Source: Spartobacteria bacterium
GTDB taxonomy: Bacteria; Verrucomicrobiota; Kiritimatiellia; RZYC01
NCBI GenBank assembly: GCA_009930475.1
Contig: RZYC01000040.1
Span: forward strand, 1-36,205
Length of the DNA stretch: 36,205 nt
Reading direction: 5' to 3'
Shown: positions 25,369 through 35,416 of the stretch, piece after piece
Numbering within the stretch: position 1 is the stretch's first letter
Layout of the letters: each line of letters starts with the position of its first letter
Translations under genes and position numbers: made by a program
The notes under the pieces: generated by a model
Database searches by the model: none
The model's input: only the letters and a program-made list of their open reading frames with translations
Told to the model about the DNA's origin: nothing

Positions 25369-25619
25369 GATATATTCCTTTTATCGTCCGATTTCGGATG
25401 ATGCCGAAAACGCTCGATACGCCGCTGCCATGCGTCAGGTATATGTTTGCTCATCCAGTGTTCCATGCGTTTGAAAAAGGGAATATACGGTGCCAGCAAG
25501 ATGACGCCGATGGCTAAAAACAGCAACCCCTGAAGTATCGGCAGGAAAAGGCCTAGTATGCCTAAAACAAGAAAGGCCCATCCTGTGATAAAACGAACAA
25601 TATGCGTTATATTCCGCAC
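25365..25619 (-). CDS. Small two-helix membrane protein (YbaN/PGPGW-like)
   Basis: 84 residues. A short N-terminus leads into a hydrophobic hairpin (WAFLVLGILGLFLPILQG and LLFLAIGVILLAPYIPF), then a basic, His-rich tail (KRMEHWMSKHIPDAWQRRIERFRHH). The GLFLPILQG turn resembles the DUF454 and PGPGW small membrane families. It starts inside the end of the ACT gene (13-nt overlap) and its stop overlaps sufS by 4 nt, so it is embedded in the operon. Function unknown. Confidence 0.8.
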   Translation of the reverse strand: MRNITHIVRFITGWAFLVLGILGLFLPILQGLLFLAIGVILLAPYIPFFKRMEHWMSKHIPDAWQRRIERFRHHPKSDDKRNIS

Positions 25620-26038
25620 ACGTCTTTGGCCGTGAATATCCGCAAATCCGTCTCTTTCAGCCTGTGCTCAGCCTGATCAATATTGTCGAAACGGAACACC
25701 GCTACGGCTTTATTGGTTTTGCGTTCAACAAAGGCATACATGTATTCCACGTTGAGATCGATCGATTCAAGCGTATCTAGAACCACCGCCAGTCCGCCGG
25801 GTTGGTCGGGGATTTCTATGACGAGAACATCGGTTAGTTTAACCGTTAAACCCGCCGCTTTAAGAATCGATTCTGCCTTGGAATATTGATCAACAATAAG
25901 GCGTAACACACCGAAATTGGTGGTTTCCGCCAAGGATAAGGCCCGAATATTGATGCCGTTGTCACCCAATAAATGAGCCACTTCTGCAAGACGGCCGGAA
26001 CGATTTTCGAGAAAGATGGATACTTGTTTTACATACAT
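25607..26038 (-). CDS. Tandem ACT-domain regulatory protein
   Basis: 143 residues with two ACT domains: residues 3-70 (QVSIFLENRSGRLAEVAHLLGDNGINIRAL) and 72-143 (VLVIEIPDQPGGLAVVLDTLESIDLNVEYMY). ACT domains bind small ligands, usually amino acids. Stand-alone tandem-ACT proteins are often found directly after phenylacetate-CoA ligase-like genes, as here (21 nt after paaK), probably sensing an aromatic acid or amino acid. The ATG is preceded by GGGAG. Confidence 0.88.
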   Translation of the reverse strand: MYVKQVSIFLENRSGRLAEVAHLLGDNGINIRALSLAETTNFGVLRLIVDQYSKAESILKAAGLTVKLTDVLVIEIPDQPGGLAVVLDTLESIDLNVEYMYAFVERKTNKAVAVFRFDNIDQAEHRLKETDLRIFTAKDVCGI

Positions 26039-26059
26039 AATATAATCTCCCGTTGATGA

Positions 26060-27370
26060 CTAAACGTCGGTTTTCCGCAGATCAAAGACGCGTACGGCTT
26101 TGCCTTGACTGCGTTCGATTGATTTGGGTTCAACCAGCGTGATTTTTGCGCCAAGTCCCAGCGTACTGCGTATTTCCGCCATGATCTTTTCGCGCATTTC
26201 CTCGAGCTTGCGAATTTCATCAGAGAAAATTTCCTGACTTACTTCCACTTTGATTTCGAGCTGATCCAGTGTTCCTTTGCGATCAACAAAAATCTGGTAG
26301 TGCGGTTCAATGCCTTCAACCTGCATGAGCACGCTTTCGATCTGCGACGGGAATACATTTACGCCGCGTATAATCAGCATGTCATCCGTCCGCCCCGAAA
26401 TGCGGGCCATTCTGCGACTGGTTCGTCCACAGGCACAGGGCTCTTCAATCAGATGGGTAATGTCGCGCGTACGATAGCGTAGCAGCGGAATGCATTCTTT
26501 TGTTAAACAGGTGACCACCAGTTCGCCTTCTTCGCCGGGATCAACCGGAATTCCCGTATCCGGATTAATAATTTCTGGATAAAAGTGATCTTCAAACATG
26601 TGCAGTCCGTTCTGTACCAGACATTCACTGGAGACACCCGGCCCCATTAATTCGCTCATGCCATAAATATCGATGGCTTTCAGATTTAACTTGGCTTCGA
26701 TCTGCTGGCGCATGGCTTCTGTCCATGGTTCAGCACCGAAAAATCCGGCTTTGATGGGCAGTTTTTTGATGTCGATGCCTTCCTCTTCCGCCACTTCCGC
26801 CAATTGCAACGCATAAGAAGGGGTGCAGGAGATCAATGTTGTGCCAAAATCCTGCATGAGCATCAGCTGCTTTTTGGTATTGCCACCGGACATGGGAATG
26901 ACCGTTGCACCAAGGCGTTCACAGCCGTAATGCAAGCCCAGTCCTCCGGTAAAAAGGCCGTATCCATAGGCGTTTTGTAATACATCGTGCTCTGTTCCAC
27001 CGCCGCATCCCAGGGTGCGTGCTACGCTTTCGCTCCAGGTAATAATATCATTGCGGGTATAGCCTACGACCGTCGGTTTTCCCGTCGTTCCGGATGAGGC
27101 ATGCAGTCGAACAACCTCGCTCCGCGGAACGGCGAATAATCCAAATGGGTACGCATTGCGAAAATCTATCTTTGTGGTGAATGGTAACTTTGCAATGTCA
27201 TCAATGGACGTAATATCTTCAGGTTTTATGCCCAGTTCATCAAAGCGCTCTTTGTAAAGTGGAACATTGTGATAGGCTCTCTGCACCAAATTCGTCAGCC
27301 GCTTGCTTTGCAGTGCACGTAATTCCGATCGATCCATGCACTCGCATGATGGATTGAAAATTGTTGTCAT
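26060..27370 (-). CDS. paaK: Phenylacetate--CoA ligase
   Basis: AMP-forming ligase of 436 residues that activates phenylacetate, or a related aryl acid such as indoleacetate, to its CoA thioester. It has the P-loop [15 protein letters not shown], the motif [19 protein letters not shown], the hinge [16 protein letters not shown] and a C-terminal Lys (SQGKAVRV). ATG has GGAGGA 4 nt upstream. It is the first gene of a minus-strand operon with ACT, a small membrane protein and sufSU. No other paa genes lie nearby, so it more likely serves anaerobic aromatic amino acid breakdown (IOR-linked) than the aerobic Paa pathway. That pathway assignment is inference. Confidence 0.92.
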   Translation of the reverse strand: MTTIFNPSCECMDRSELRALQSKRLTNLVQRAYHNVPLYKERFDELGIKPEDITSIDDIAKLPFTTKIDFRNAYPFGLFAVPRSEVVRLHASSGTTGKPTVVGYTRNDIITWSESVARTLGCGGGTEHDVLQNAYGYGLFTGGLGLHYGCERLGATVIPMSGGNTKKQLMLMQDFGTTLISCTPSYALQLAEVAEEEGIDIKKLPIKAGFFGAEPWTEAMRQQIEAKLNLKAIDIYGMSELMGPGVSSECLVQNGLHMFEDHFYPEIINPDTGIPVDPGEEGELVVTCLTKECIPLLRYRTRDITHLIEEPCACGRTSRRMARISGRTDDMLIIRGVNVFPSQIESVLMQVEGIEPHYQIFVDRKGTLDQLEIKVEVSQEIFSDEIRKLEEMREKIMAEIRSTLGLGAKITLVEPKSIERSQGKAVRVFDLRKTDV

Positions 27371-27645
27371 GGTTCCTCCGTAACCGTTTAGTCGCTAGAA
27401 ATGATGAAACAGTACGTAATTCCGATCTGTGTATCAATGTTAAAACTCGATATGCCAACCGGCCTGCGGGTCGCAATATATAAAACCGCAGCAACGATTC
27501 AGCCCCGCTCATTCAGCTATCGGGATTTTTGAGTTCTGATGGGTCAAAATCAACAAAATCCGGCAATGGGTTTTAGAACAGAAGATGCAAGGCATTGGAC
27601 ACCGTAACTCATGTTTTCTTTATGTTGAGAACTGTTGGGTAATCA
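27371..27645. other. Intergenic stretch with no supported gene
   Basis: Lies between the paaK start and the transposase end. I see no coding frame and no strong terminator. A 6-bp TTGGGT/ACCCAA pair with a 17-nt loop (about 27633-27664) overlaps the transposase stop and could be an element end. A weak promoter-like pair for paaK (TTGGCA / GATACA on the minus strand, 27458 to about 27430) is not convincing. Confidence 0.4.
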
Positions 27646-28653
27646 TCAGCACCAATGACCCAAATCACGAATCGTGTACATATCGCCCCAGCCACCGCGC
27701 ATTTTGCGGGCCCCTGTTTTACGACCCACCCCGAAATAATCGGTATTTTCCGCAAAGAATTCCTCCACAAACTCCTTCGACCCCAGAACCTGCCCATCGC
27801 AGAAATACCGGCTTCGACATTGCAGCCGCTCAAAATCCGATATTTTCATTCGTTTTCGCAGCTTATCCGGAATCATATCCCGATCCAGCATGGCAAAATG
27901 GGGATTCTTCCGTACTTCATCATACATCAGAATACGCTCCCAGTACAAATTGGATGCCTCATCCCACACACGCACCTGGTCCTTCGTCCGCACCTCATCA
28001 TCCAGCCGCTCCACCCCCGAAGCTAAAGTCATAATTCCCTGTCTCGCAATAAAAGAGCCCCCCATAGCTTCACCCAGTCCGCAAAAGCGATACGCCTTTG
28101 GATCATCCACCATACCTGCCCGCACAGGATTCATTTCTATATACGCGGCAACAGTACGCAAAACATCGCCTCCTTCCACAAGAACACTTTTGAAACGCTC
28201 TGACCATAACGTTCCTTTTCTATTGTGTTTCTTGTTGTACCAGAAAGAAAAGCGATGTTTTAATGACTTCATGAATTCGCTGATATCATGCATTCTCTGT
28301 TTGTAGCGCAGTTTATCATGATCCACGGCTGCTTGATTCCCGTCGGATAGCCACAGCTCCCAACGCTCCTGAATTTCAGCCATTTCTTCATCTGAATACA
28401 AACCGCGCATTCGTTCCATCATTAGCTCATCCGATACGACCGTATCCCGATCAGGTTCTTCCAATAACAGGTGAAAATGATTGGTCATCAACGCATAAGT
28501 TAAAACGCGAACCCCGGTGAACGCTTCCACACGTCGCATTAACCATCGGAGGTGATTTTTTTCGTCGTCGCCCAGAAGCATTTCTCGTCCTACAATGCGA
28601 GTCATGCAATGATAGTAAGCCTGTTCTCTGCGTTTTATTCTGCGTTTTCTCAT
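27646..28653 (-). mobile_element. REP-associated tyrosine transposase (Y1/IS200-like)
   Basis: Single-stranded DNA transposase of the HUH-Y1 type, 335 residues from ATG 28653 (MRKRRIKRREQAYYHCMTRI). The metal-binding HUH motif is H59-F-H61 in MTNHFHLLLE, and the catalytic Tyr is probably Y139 in FSFWYNKKHNRKGTLWSERF. The following YIEMNPVRAGMV and a long basic C-terminal region fit RAYT proteins common in PVC genomes. An ATG at 28689 would add 12 residues. It is intact, single-copy in the window and stand-alone. I could not define element ends or flanking REP palindromes. Confidence 0.9.
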
Positions 28654-28721
28654 GTGCGTTATATTTGTTTGTATGGCGTGATATGTCAACAGGAAAAATC
28701 GAAAATGTGTCTGGTAGATAT

Positions 28722-29300
28722 TCAGGCCGTATTGGTATAAATCAGATAATCCAGTTCTGCCTGCAGCCCCAGCGCATCGAAATCCGTCGATTCATTCATA
28801 TTCGTCGACGCAACAGACCGGGAAGAACGCACAGACCGATAGGAACCCGCATTCTGGCTGGCTCCCGTTTCGCTGATAATGGTCTGCCGCGTATAGCTCA
28901 TGGTATAGTTATTGGAATCAAACTGCGTATCATCCACATAACTCCTGTTCCATGTCTGATTATCCGGGATATTCAGGGCCGGATCAGGATGAAGCGTGCA
29001 GATGGCAATGTTATTGAAACAGTTGTCAAAGGTTCGATTTCCCACGCCCATATCATCGGTGGCCGGTTCCAGCTTTGATGCATCGGGCGGGTAGCCGTTT
29101 CCCCAGTTCCATCCTCCGCCATTGGCACTGGGCCAGTAGGCTAATCCTTCATCCGTATCGGCATAGGATCCGCCTGATGCCTTTACATTCATGCCCATAC
29201 GATAGGCGGGGCTAATGCGGAAGGACCAGTGCTGCGATTCGTCGTCCTGCGGATCCGCCGCCAGCGTCATCATTGGCAGCATCAGCACGGTCAAAAGCAA
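28722..29300 (-). pseudogene. Truncated outer-membrane-protein-like gene
   Basis: 192 codons. Start hydrophobic (LLTVLMLPMMTLAADP, a signal-peptide core and cleavage site), then HWSFRISPAYRMGMNV, which looks like the first strand of an outer-membrane barrel, then a Asn/Ser/Trp-rich surface-like loop. It ends at GLQAELDYLIYTNTA just as the next barrel strand begins. The only in-frame start is a TTG at 29300. It leaves the signal peptide without a positive n-region, although codons upstream supply one (IGKDALLLL) with no start codon. Both ends therefore look damaged. The break is about 70 nt from the transposase gene. A genuine short secreted protein is the alternative. Confidence 0.55.
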
Positions 29301-29354
29301 TAAAGCGTCTTTTCCAATGAATTGTTGGTGTCTCTCGGTATTAAATCTATGTAT

Positions 29355-30548
29355 CTACTGATACCGGAACAGCGCTACCGTTTCAAACGCGGATGTGCGG
29401 GGGAACATGTTAAACAGGCGGGCATGTTCCAGGCGGTATCCCTGTTTTAACAGGAGTTCCGTATCGCGGCCAAGCATGTCCGGAGCACAGGATATATACA
29501 CGACGCACCGGGGATGGCGATCGCCGATGGTATCCAGGACTTCTTCCTGCAATCCTTTGCGGGGAGGATCCACAATCCAAACTTGATTTACCTGTTCCGG
29601 CATACGCTGCTGCTGTACATACTGCGCCGCATCGGCACGGACAAATTGAATGCTATAGCCGCGTTCTTCGGCATTTTTTGACGCAATCTGAATGGCATGG
29701 ACATCCGAATCCACTCCGGCTACGTGCTCAATACCCGCTTCGGCGGCCAATAAACCGAAGATACCCGCGCCGCAATACATATCATAGGTGTATTCAAAGG
29801 ATTCGGCTTTCAACAAGTCGCGAACATAGGTCTGCATGCGTTTGGCTACGACGGTATTGACCTGTGCAAAACTATCTACGGCCACCTGCATGGGGCCAAT
29901 AGCACTGTCGACGGTCAAGATACGCGGTGGTGGCTCTTTATCATACCACCAGACGACGTTATCGGCTTCGGTATAACGAAGAGTGGCCGACCGTTCTTTA
30001 GTAGAAAGACGCATTCTGCGGATGTTTCCCCATACCGCATTGATTTCGGGATGGAGCAGGGGACAGGCGGGTACGTCGACGACCTTGCGGTTATCGTAGC
30101 CCACATAGCCGGATTTGCGATTCTTTGTATCCAGATGAAAAACCGCCTTGTTGCGATAGCCGCTGTAGAGCTGATCGTCGGAATCATCGACTTCGATGGG
30201 CGTATGTTCCGGCAGAAAACGGGTAAGTTGGGCTTTTTTATAGGCTAATTCTGTTTTTTTATCCACGTGCTGGTAGGAGCAGCCCGCGCAGACCGCCGCC
30301 AGGGGACAGGCTGGTTTTATCCGATCGGGGGATGTTTCGACCCATTCCACGGCTTTTGCGCGGAGAAATTTCTTTTTTACCATAGTGACATAGACGCGTA
30401 CGGTTTCGCCTTTCATGACGCCGCCATCGATCTGGATCACCATGCCGCCCACCCGTCCGATGCCTATCCCGCGATAGGCTATATCGTCCACGTGAACCAC
30501 CGGTTTTTCGCCTACCGAAAATCGTTTAACCGTTCCTTTTTCCGACAT
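29355..30548 (-). CDS. 23S rRNA/tRNA (uracil-5)-methyltransferase, RlmD/TrmA family
   Basis: SAM-dependent RNA m5U methyltransferase of 397 residues. It has an N-terminal TRAM-like domain (residues about 15-70), Cys ligands for a 4Fe-4S cluster (C81, C87, C90 in CPLAAVCAGC and C162 in VPACPLL), a SAM motif DMYCGAGIFGLLAA, IVDPPRKGL, and catalytic Cys354 in YISCAPDM, where most members have SCNP. A closing Glu lies in SAFETVALF. ATG follows GAGGAAAA. Family is clear, but the exact target (U1939, U747 or tRNA U54) cannot be told from sequence alone. Confidence 0.93.
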   Translation of the reverse strand: MSEKGTVKRFSVGEKPVVHVDDIAYRGIGIGRVGGMVIQIDGGVMKGETVRVYVTMVKKKFLRAKAVEWVETSPDRIKPACPLAAVCAGCSYQHVDKKTELAYKKAQLTRFLPEHTPIEVDDSDDQLYSGYRNKAVFHLDTKNRKSGYVGYDNRKVVDVPACPLLHPEINAVWGNIRRMRLSTKERSATLRYTEADNVVWWYDKEPPPRILTVDSAIGPMQVAVDSFAQVNTVVAKRMQTYVRDLLKAESFEYTYDMYCGAGIFGLLAAEAGIEHVAGVDSDVHAIQIASKNAEERGYSIQFVRADAAQYVQQQRMPEQVNQVWIVDPPRKGLQEEVLDTIGDRHPRCVVYISCAPDMLGRDTELLLKQGYRLEHARLFNMFPRTSAFETVALFRYQ

Positions 30549-30639
30549 ATGCTTTTCCTCTTTAACTCCTTGACGCCCTGTGCTGATTTCCGAATAGTCC
30601 TACACATTATGTTATAAACCGCAAGGCGAAAGGATATTT

Positions 30640-30885
30640 ATGGATACAATGATTGTTGATGCGGAAGAACTTTCTGATTTGCTCGCGGCCGCTGCGAAAT
30701 CCCACCGTATGCTACAGCTGGTGGAGCAGATGTATCGCTCCGGTGTTCTGGTCATGCAATGCCCCCCCGAAGCGGAAGGCGCTTCCAGTCAGGAATTTAT
30801 CGAACAGTTTGAAGTTGGGCTGTCGGGCTGCATCGAAGAGCTGGAGGAGGCCGAGGCCACCTTTGAACCCGATGATGAGTTATAA
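30640..30885 (+). CDS. Small acidic protein of unknown function
   Basis: 81 residues, strongly acidic at the C-terminus (CIEELEEAEATFEPDDEL), predicted helical (DAEELSDLLAAAAKSHRMLQLVEQM). ATG has AAAGGA 7 nt upstream. It lies 18 nt before the GSCFA gene and probably shares its transcript. I do not recognise it. The biased composition and good ribosome-binding site favour a real gene. Confidence 0.65.
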   Translation: MDTMIVDAEELSDLLAAAAKSHRMLQLVEQMYRSGVLVMQCPPEAEGASSQEFIEQFEVGLSGCIEELEEAEATFEPDDEL

Positions 30886-30903
30886 GGTGTCTGTACGGTA
30901 TTT

Positions 30904-31899
30904 ATGCCTGTCAAACTGACAACCCCCGTACCTGTCGTCCCGTTATCGCCGGAGCGGGCTATTGATGTCCATAGCTCGCTGCTTATCGCCGGCAGTTGTT
31001 TTGCTGCATGCCTGCTGCACTGCTTTCAGGAAAGCGGACTGGACGTTCAGTCCCATCCCCATGGCATTTTGTACAATCCGCTGATTTTGAATCATACCTT
31101 GGCACGTGTCCTCAATGGGCCTGTTTACGGAGAGAACGAGCTCATTGAGCACGACGGGGTATTTCACTCCTTTTCGCATCATCATTCCTTTAGCGCCACT
31201 ACAGCTGAATCCGCACTGCAGCGCATAAATGAGGCCTTTCGTCCCGCCCTCGAAAAAAAAGAGGCTTTCAGTCATGTGATCTGCACCTGGGGCACGGCTG
31301 AGGCCTGGTTTCATTGTTCCCGCTCCGAGATGTCCGTGGCCAATTGTCATCGATTGCCCGCCCGTGATTTTACCCGGCGGCTTCTGTCTATTGATGACAT
31401 CGTGGACAGCACTGCGGCGCTGCTTCAGCAGTGGCTGGTTCTCCGACCAGACATCCAATGGATCCTTACCATCAGTCCCGTGCGCTATTTAAAACAGAAT
31501 GCCTTTGCCAACAGCGTCAGCAAAGCCCACCTGCTTTCCGCCGCCCACGAACTGGCGCTCTGTTTTCCCCGCAGTGTAACCGTTTTTCCGTCCTACGAAA
31601 TCATGATGGATGAACTGCGTGATTATCGTTTCTACGACCGGGATCTGTGCCATCCAAACGAAGTGGCGCAGGACATCATTCGCGACCGCTTTACTGCCAC
31701 CTGTCTCACATCCCGAGCTCAGTCCTTTATCCGTGATATGGAGCCCATACGCCGCGCGATGAATCATCGTCCCCGTGCCCAATCCTCTCCCGAACAGCAC
31801 GCGTTCATCGAACAGATGCTACGCCGCATCCAACAAGTGGAACAGACCTATAGTACAGCTCTTCCACAGGTTCGCGCCCATTTCTCCCCGTCTACTTGA
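30904..31899 (+). CDS. GSCFA-domain protein (GDSL/SGNH-like)
   Basis: 331 residues matching the GSCFA family. The N-terminal LIAGSCFA carries the name motif, with HGILYNPL and TWGTAEAWF following. LTISPVRYLKQN and a C-terminal RFYDRDLCHPNEVA (Asp/His pair) fit an SGNH-hydrolase-like catalytic core with Ser in the GSCFA block. Members are found in Bacteroidetes, alphaproteobacteria and others; no substrate is established. No signal peptide, so it is probably cytosolic. Co-directional with the small acidic gene. Confidence 0.88.
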   Translation: MPVKLTTPVPVVPLSPERAIDVHSSLLIAGSCFAACLLHCFQESGLDVQSHPHGILYNPLILNHTLARVLNGPVYGENELIEHDGVFHSFSHHHSFSATTAESALQRINEAFRPALEKKEAFSHVICTWGTAEAWFHCSRSEMSVANCHRLPARDFTRRLLSIDDIVDSTAALLQQWLVLRPDIQWILTISPVRYLKQNAFANSVSKAHLLSAAHELALCFPRSVTVFPSYEIMMDELRDYRFYDRDLCHPNEVAQDIIRDRFTATCLTSRAQSFIRDMEPIRRAMNHRPRAQSSPEQHAFIEQMLRRIQQVEQTYSTALPQVRAHFSPST

Positions 31900-31992
31900 A
31901 AAGGCCGTGGATCTGGCCGGCTGTGACATGGCAGCAGGCTATGCAAATCCTGAAGTACACCGGGAAAACTGCGTGCTGTGATTTTTTTCCAG

Positions 31993-33732
31993 CTACGTAT
32001 GGTATTTCCAGAGCATTTCTTTAAGTTTGGTCAGCTGGATCGGCTTGACGATGTAGTCATCCATGCCTGCTTCAATGCCGCGAGCGCGCTCTTCGCAGGT
32101 CGCGTGTGCGGTCATGCCGATGATGATCGGTCGTTTTTTTCCGGCAAATCGTTTGTGAATTTCCCGAGTGGCCGTCAATCCGTCCATGCGCGGCATTTGA
32201 ACGTCCATCAGTACGATGTCATAGGTTGTGGTGGCGATCTTTTCCAGTGCTTCAACTCCGTCCCGGGCGATGTCGGCACTGTGTCCGATTTTGGAAAGCA
32301 TGCGCAGCGCCACTTTTTGGTTGAGCATATTATCTTCGACAACCAGAATGTGCTGCGGGCTGGCGGCGGTTTGCGCGTTGCAGGTGGAAATGATTTCCGG
32401 GCAGCTCCCTTCATGCTCATGCAGAATGTTAGAAATATTCTGGTAGAGCCGGGCTGGTTTGGCTGGTTTGACGAGATAGGAGTAGATATCAAGTGCTGTG
32501 CCCGGTTTTTCCATCCCCATGGATGTCAGCGCGATGATCGGCAGCTCTGCGGCCGGGCGGATTTTGCGGACTTCTTGGATCAGCGTAACCCCGTTCATTT
32601 TGGGCATTTGCATATCGGTGATCATCAGGGCGTATTCCCGTCCGTCCCTGATGGATTGCAATGCGATACGCGGATCGCTGAAAGCGACGGGTGTAAGGTG
32701 CCAGCGGGACAGCTGTGCCGTGATAATTTTGAGATTGGTGGAATTGTCGTCCACGATGAGCACATCGCGCAAATTAACTGCAAAGGGTTGTTGTTTTGCT
32801 TCTATGCTGCTTACTTGCCGGGCAGCAGCGACCAGAATGGTGAAATGGAATACAGAGCCTTGACCCGGAATGCGTTCGACATGAATGCTTCCGCCCATGA
32901 GTTCGCACAGTCGGCGGCTGATCGTCAGGCCGAGACCGGTGCCGCCGTACTGCCGTGTGGTGGATGCATCACCTTGCGTAAAGCCATCAAATATTGCATG
33001 GATCTTCTCCTGATCGATTCCGATCCCGGTATCGTGAACAGAAAAGGTGAGTTCGTATTGTTCCCCGGATGGTTTTCCGGCAACCGAAATGCCGACTTCA
33101 CCGTTGTGAGTAAATTTCAGGGCGTTGCTCAACAGGTTAAGAAGAATCTGACGCAGCCGTCCAGCATCTCCCCGTACAACGGGAGGCACGTCACTGCCGA
33201 TTTCATAGGTCAGTTCAATGTCTTTTTCCGCCGCTTTGGGAACCATCAGGTCGAGCGCGTTTTCCACACATTGAATCAAATCGAAATTCTTCTGCTCAAG
33301 TTCCATGCGGGCGGCTTCAATTTTAGAGAAATCGAGAATATCACTGATCAGCGAAACCAGTGCTTTTCCGCTGACACGGATGATCTGGGCATATTCTCTC
33401 TGTTCCGGACTGAGGTCGGATTCCAACAGCAGGTCGCTCATGCCGATGACGGCATTCATGGGGGTGCGAATTTCGTGACTCATGTTTGCAATAAATTCGC
33501 TTTTTGATTTACTGCCTATCTCAGCCGCCTGTTTAGCGTTTTCCAATTCAGCGGTCCGGGCTTTTATCTGCTCCTGAAGAAGAATGTTGTTTTCGAAAAC
33601 AGAAAAGGAATTTCCTGAAGAGCGTATACTTCGCTTCACTCTTTCCTGCAGCGCGGTACTGATCTTCTTTTGTTTCCGCAGCTGTTTTTCCAGATCGGCG
33701 ATTTTCTGTTTAAGTTCTTCTATGGAGTTCAT
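31993..33732 (-). CDS. Soluble hybrid histidine kinase (HisKA-HATPase-REC-REC)
   Basis: 579 residues starting [19 protein letters not shown] long N-terminal coiled coil (residues 1-75) replaces a sensor domain. HisKA has H86 in [10 protein letters not shown]. HATPase_c has [17 protein letters not shown] and GTGLGL. REC1 has VDDNSTN, an Asp in [11 protein letters not shown], and LVKPAKP. REC2 has VEDNMLN, an Asp in [11 protein letters not shown], and IVKPIQ. Without a sensor or membrane segment it needs a partner input, most likely the FIST protein encoded just upstream, whose stop lies 4 nt before this ATG. I chose the ATG at 33732 since the earlier in-frame start lies inside the FIST gene. 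Confidence 0.92.
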   Translation of the reverse strand: MNSIEELKQKIADLEKQLRKQKKISTALQERVKRSIRSSGNSFSVFENNILLQEQIKARTAELENAKQAAEIGSKSKSEFIANMSHEIRTPMNAVIGMSDLLLESDLSPEQREYAQIIRVSGKALVSLISDILDFSKIEAARMELEQKNFDLIQCVENALDLMVPKAAEKDIELTYEIGSDVPPVVRGDAGRLRQILLNLLSNALKFTHNGEVGISVAGKPSGEQYELTFSVHDTGIGIDQEKIHAIFDGFTQGDASTTRQYGGTGLGLTISRRLCELMGGSIHVERIPGQGSVFHFTILVAAARQVSSIEAKQQPFAVNLRDVLIVDDNSTNLKIITAQLSRWHLTPVAFSDPRIALQSIRDGREYALMITDMQMPKMNGVTLIQEVRKIRPAAELPIIALTSMGMEKPGTALDIYSYLVKPAKPARLYQNISNILHEHEGSCPEIISTCNAQTAASPQHILVVEDNMLNQKVALRMLSKIGHSADIARDGVEALEKIATTTYDIVLMDVQMPRMDGLTATREIHKRFAGKKRPIIIGMTAHATCEERARGIEAGMDDYIVKPIQLTKLKEMLWKYHT

Positions 33733-33736
33733 ACGA

Positions 33737-34876
33737 TTACGCCTGCGGCTCACTGCCGAAAACAATTCCGACAAGGGTTTGATTGACATGAATGGCGTTG
33801 AACTGTTCCCCGAACGAACTAAATCCCATGAATTTTATTTTGCTCAATTCAGCTTCCACTTCTTTGTGATTATTATTTTCACTGATTTCGATGCGGCGCA
33901 AGATGCAGTCGGCACCAAGCGTCATCTCAATGGAAGGAAATTCAGCCTGAATTTCTTTTACCTTTTCCCGAAGCGTAGCAGTAAACCCAATGCCTTTCCC
34001 GACAGTTAAGGGCAGCCCGTTATCAATGGCACAGAAAAAAGTAAGTGCTCCGTCGTCCGTGGCGTTCTTGATAGACCTGACATACCAGTCGTTGCCAATC
34101 TGAAGCATAACAGGATGCATGGCAAAAACCTGCGATGTCAGCTTGTCAACTGGAACGCCGATGATATCGGCATATTCCTGTGTAGCGGGTTCTCCGTTGA
34201 TTTCATAAACGATCCGTCTTGAAGAATCTGCTTCTGTTGTCACCATCTCCTTGTCTGATGGCGCGAAATGCTGCAATTTGAACGGTTTAAACGGCAATTT
34301 TGTTTCTATAAGCGAAAAAACAGCGGCATTCGAAACAAATTTATTCCCGTCGAAAACATGGGTTTCTTTGAAGTCCAGACGGCCGCCCGCAGATCCTCCG
34401 ATGATGTGTATTCCGTTTGTCGCTGAGTATAGCGAGGCAGCGACTGTTTCCGTCATCAGGGAGAGGCCGTCGATAAGTAGAAATCCGAACGTTTTTGCCG
34501 GATCAAGGCGGTCTGAGAATTCGAGGCTGTTCTGAAGGGGGCAAACCGCTGCATTGATCGACTTAAAATCAATGGTATCAAGATGGTCAATCACGACAGA
34601 GTGAAACCTGAACACTTCAGAGGAGAAGCTTGCTCCGACGATACCGTCGCTGCTGTAGGTGGATCCGATTTCACCGGCTGTTGTGCAGCCGATAACCGGG
34701 CAGTGGAAGGAGTTGTTTATCGCCGCTGCCAGCTTTTTCTGATCATAAACGGGGGAGCAGAAAAGAACCACCCCGCCTAACTGATCCTGATCAAGTTGGT
34801 GAGCCAGTTCATCAATGGCCGTCTGTTCGTCTTTACATGATACTTCGGCTCTTCGGATATAGCGGCTGCTCAGCAT
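33737..34876 (-). CDS. FIST-domain sensory protein
   Basis: 379 residues. The N-terminal FIST domain (about residues 25-220) contains [35 protein letters not shown] and [14 protein letters not shown]. The C-terminal FIST_C domain (about 225-360) contains [19 protein letters not shown] and [23 protein letters not shown] proteins are predicted small-ligand sensors often next to signal-transduction genes. No signal peptide. GGGAG lies about 8 nt upstream of the ATG. Followed directly by the hybrid kinase, so the two probably form one signalling unit. Confidence 0.9.
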   Translation of the reverse strand: MLSSRYIRRAEVSCKDEQTAIDELAHQLDQDQLGGVVLFCSPVYDQKKLAAAINNSFHCPVIGCTTAGEIGSTYSSDGIVGASFSSEVFRFHSVVIDHLDTIDFKSINAAVCPLQNSLEFSDRLDPAKTFGFLLIDGLSLMTETVAASLYSATNGIHIIGGSAGGRLDFKETHVFDGNKFVSNAAVFSLIETKLPFKPFKLQHFAPSDKEMVTTEADSSRRIVYEINGEPATQEYADIIGVPVDKLTSQVFAMHPVMLQIGNDWYVRSIKNATDDGALTFFCAIDNGLPLTVGKGIGFTATLREKVKEIQAEFPSIEMTLGADCILRRIEISENNNHKEVEAELSKIKFMGFSSFGEQFNAIHVNQTLVGIVFGSEPQA

Positions 34877-34902
34877 AATGATCTCCCATACAAATCTGCA
34901 TC

Positions 34903-34931
34903 AGTGTAGATTCGGCTGGACTAAACGACAA
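34903..34931 (-). promoter_or_regulatory. Candidate promoter of the FIST-kinase operon
   Basis: Read on the minus strand: TTGTCG (34931-34926), a 17-nt spacer and TACACT (34908-34903), each with four matches to consensus. It lies about 27 nt before the FIST start codon. Confidence 0.38.
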
Positions 34932-34977
34932 GGAGAAAGTACCGATGATCATTAAATAAAAAGGGCAGGGCTGGACC

Positions 34978-35394
34978 ATGGCGATCAAATTGACGATTGG
35001 GCGAAAATTATTCATAGGGCTCGGTATCATTATACTGATTACTTTGTTTTCCAGCATGGACGCCATTATGCCGATGAAAGGTATCGGAGCTGAAGCGGGT
35101 GTAATGAATGATGAATTTATGCCTGAGGTGGAACTGGCGCAGAACACGGAAAACGGGGTCCATAATATTCGCATGGATTTGCTTCAGGTGACCCAGCAGG
35201 CCGTGGTGGTTTTCGAAACCTTTCTTAAGCTGCAAAACGCCAGCTTTGAGAACGATGTAAGCAAGCAGCCCGATATGATCAGCCTTTTTACTATGTTCGA
35301 TGAGCCCGCCAGAGCCCTGCCGGAATCTCCCCGAGCCAATAGAAAACGTCTGTCTGCTCCTCCGCGAAAACCTCGTGCGTCTTGTATTTCTTGA
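34978..35394 (+). pseudogene. Truncated chemoreceptor/sensor-like remnant
   Basis: 138 codons. Residues 5-35 look like the N-terminal membrane anchor of a methyl-accepting or four-helix sensor protein (IGRKLFIGLGIIILITLFSS), followed by a short helical region like a sensor head (MNDEFMPEVELAQNTENGVHNIRMDLLQV). About 80 residues later the frame turns into low-quality Pro/Arg-rich sequence (RALPESPRANRKRLSAPPRK) and stops; HAMP and signalling domains are absent. It lies between the FIST operon and a new receptor gene. A real small membrane protein is the alternative. Confidence 0.5.
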
Positions 35395-35416
35395 CCTGTC
35401 CACTCTCAAACAGCTG

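Noticed and set aside
29351-29364. GTATC/GATAC hairpin at the end of the methyltransferase gene
   Set aside because: Only five base pairs, inside the stop region and with no T-tract.
31978-33507. 509-codon open frame on the plus strand
   Set aside because: It lies wholly antisense to the hybrid kinase, whose motifs are clear. Its Phe/Gly/His-rich translation has no family features.
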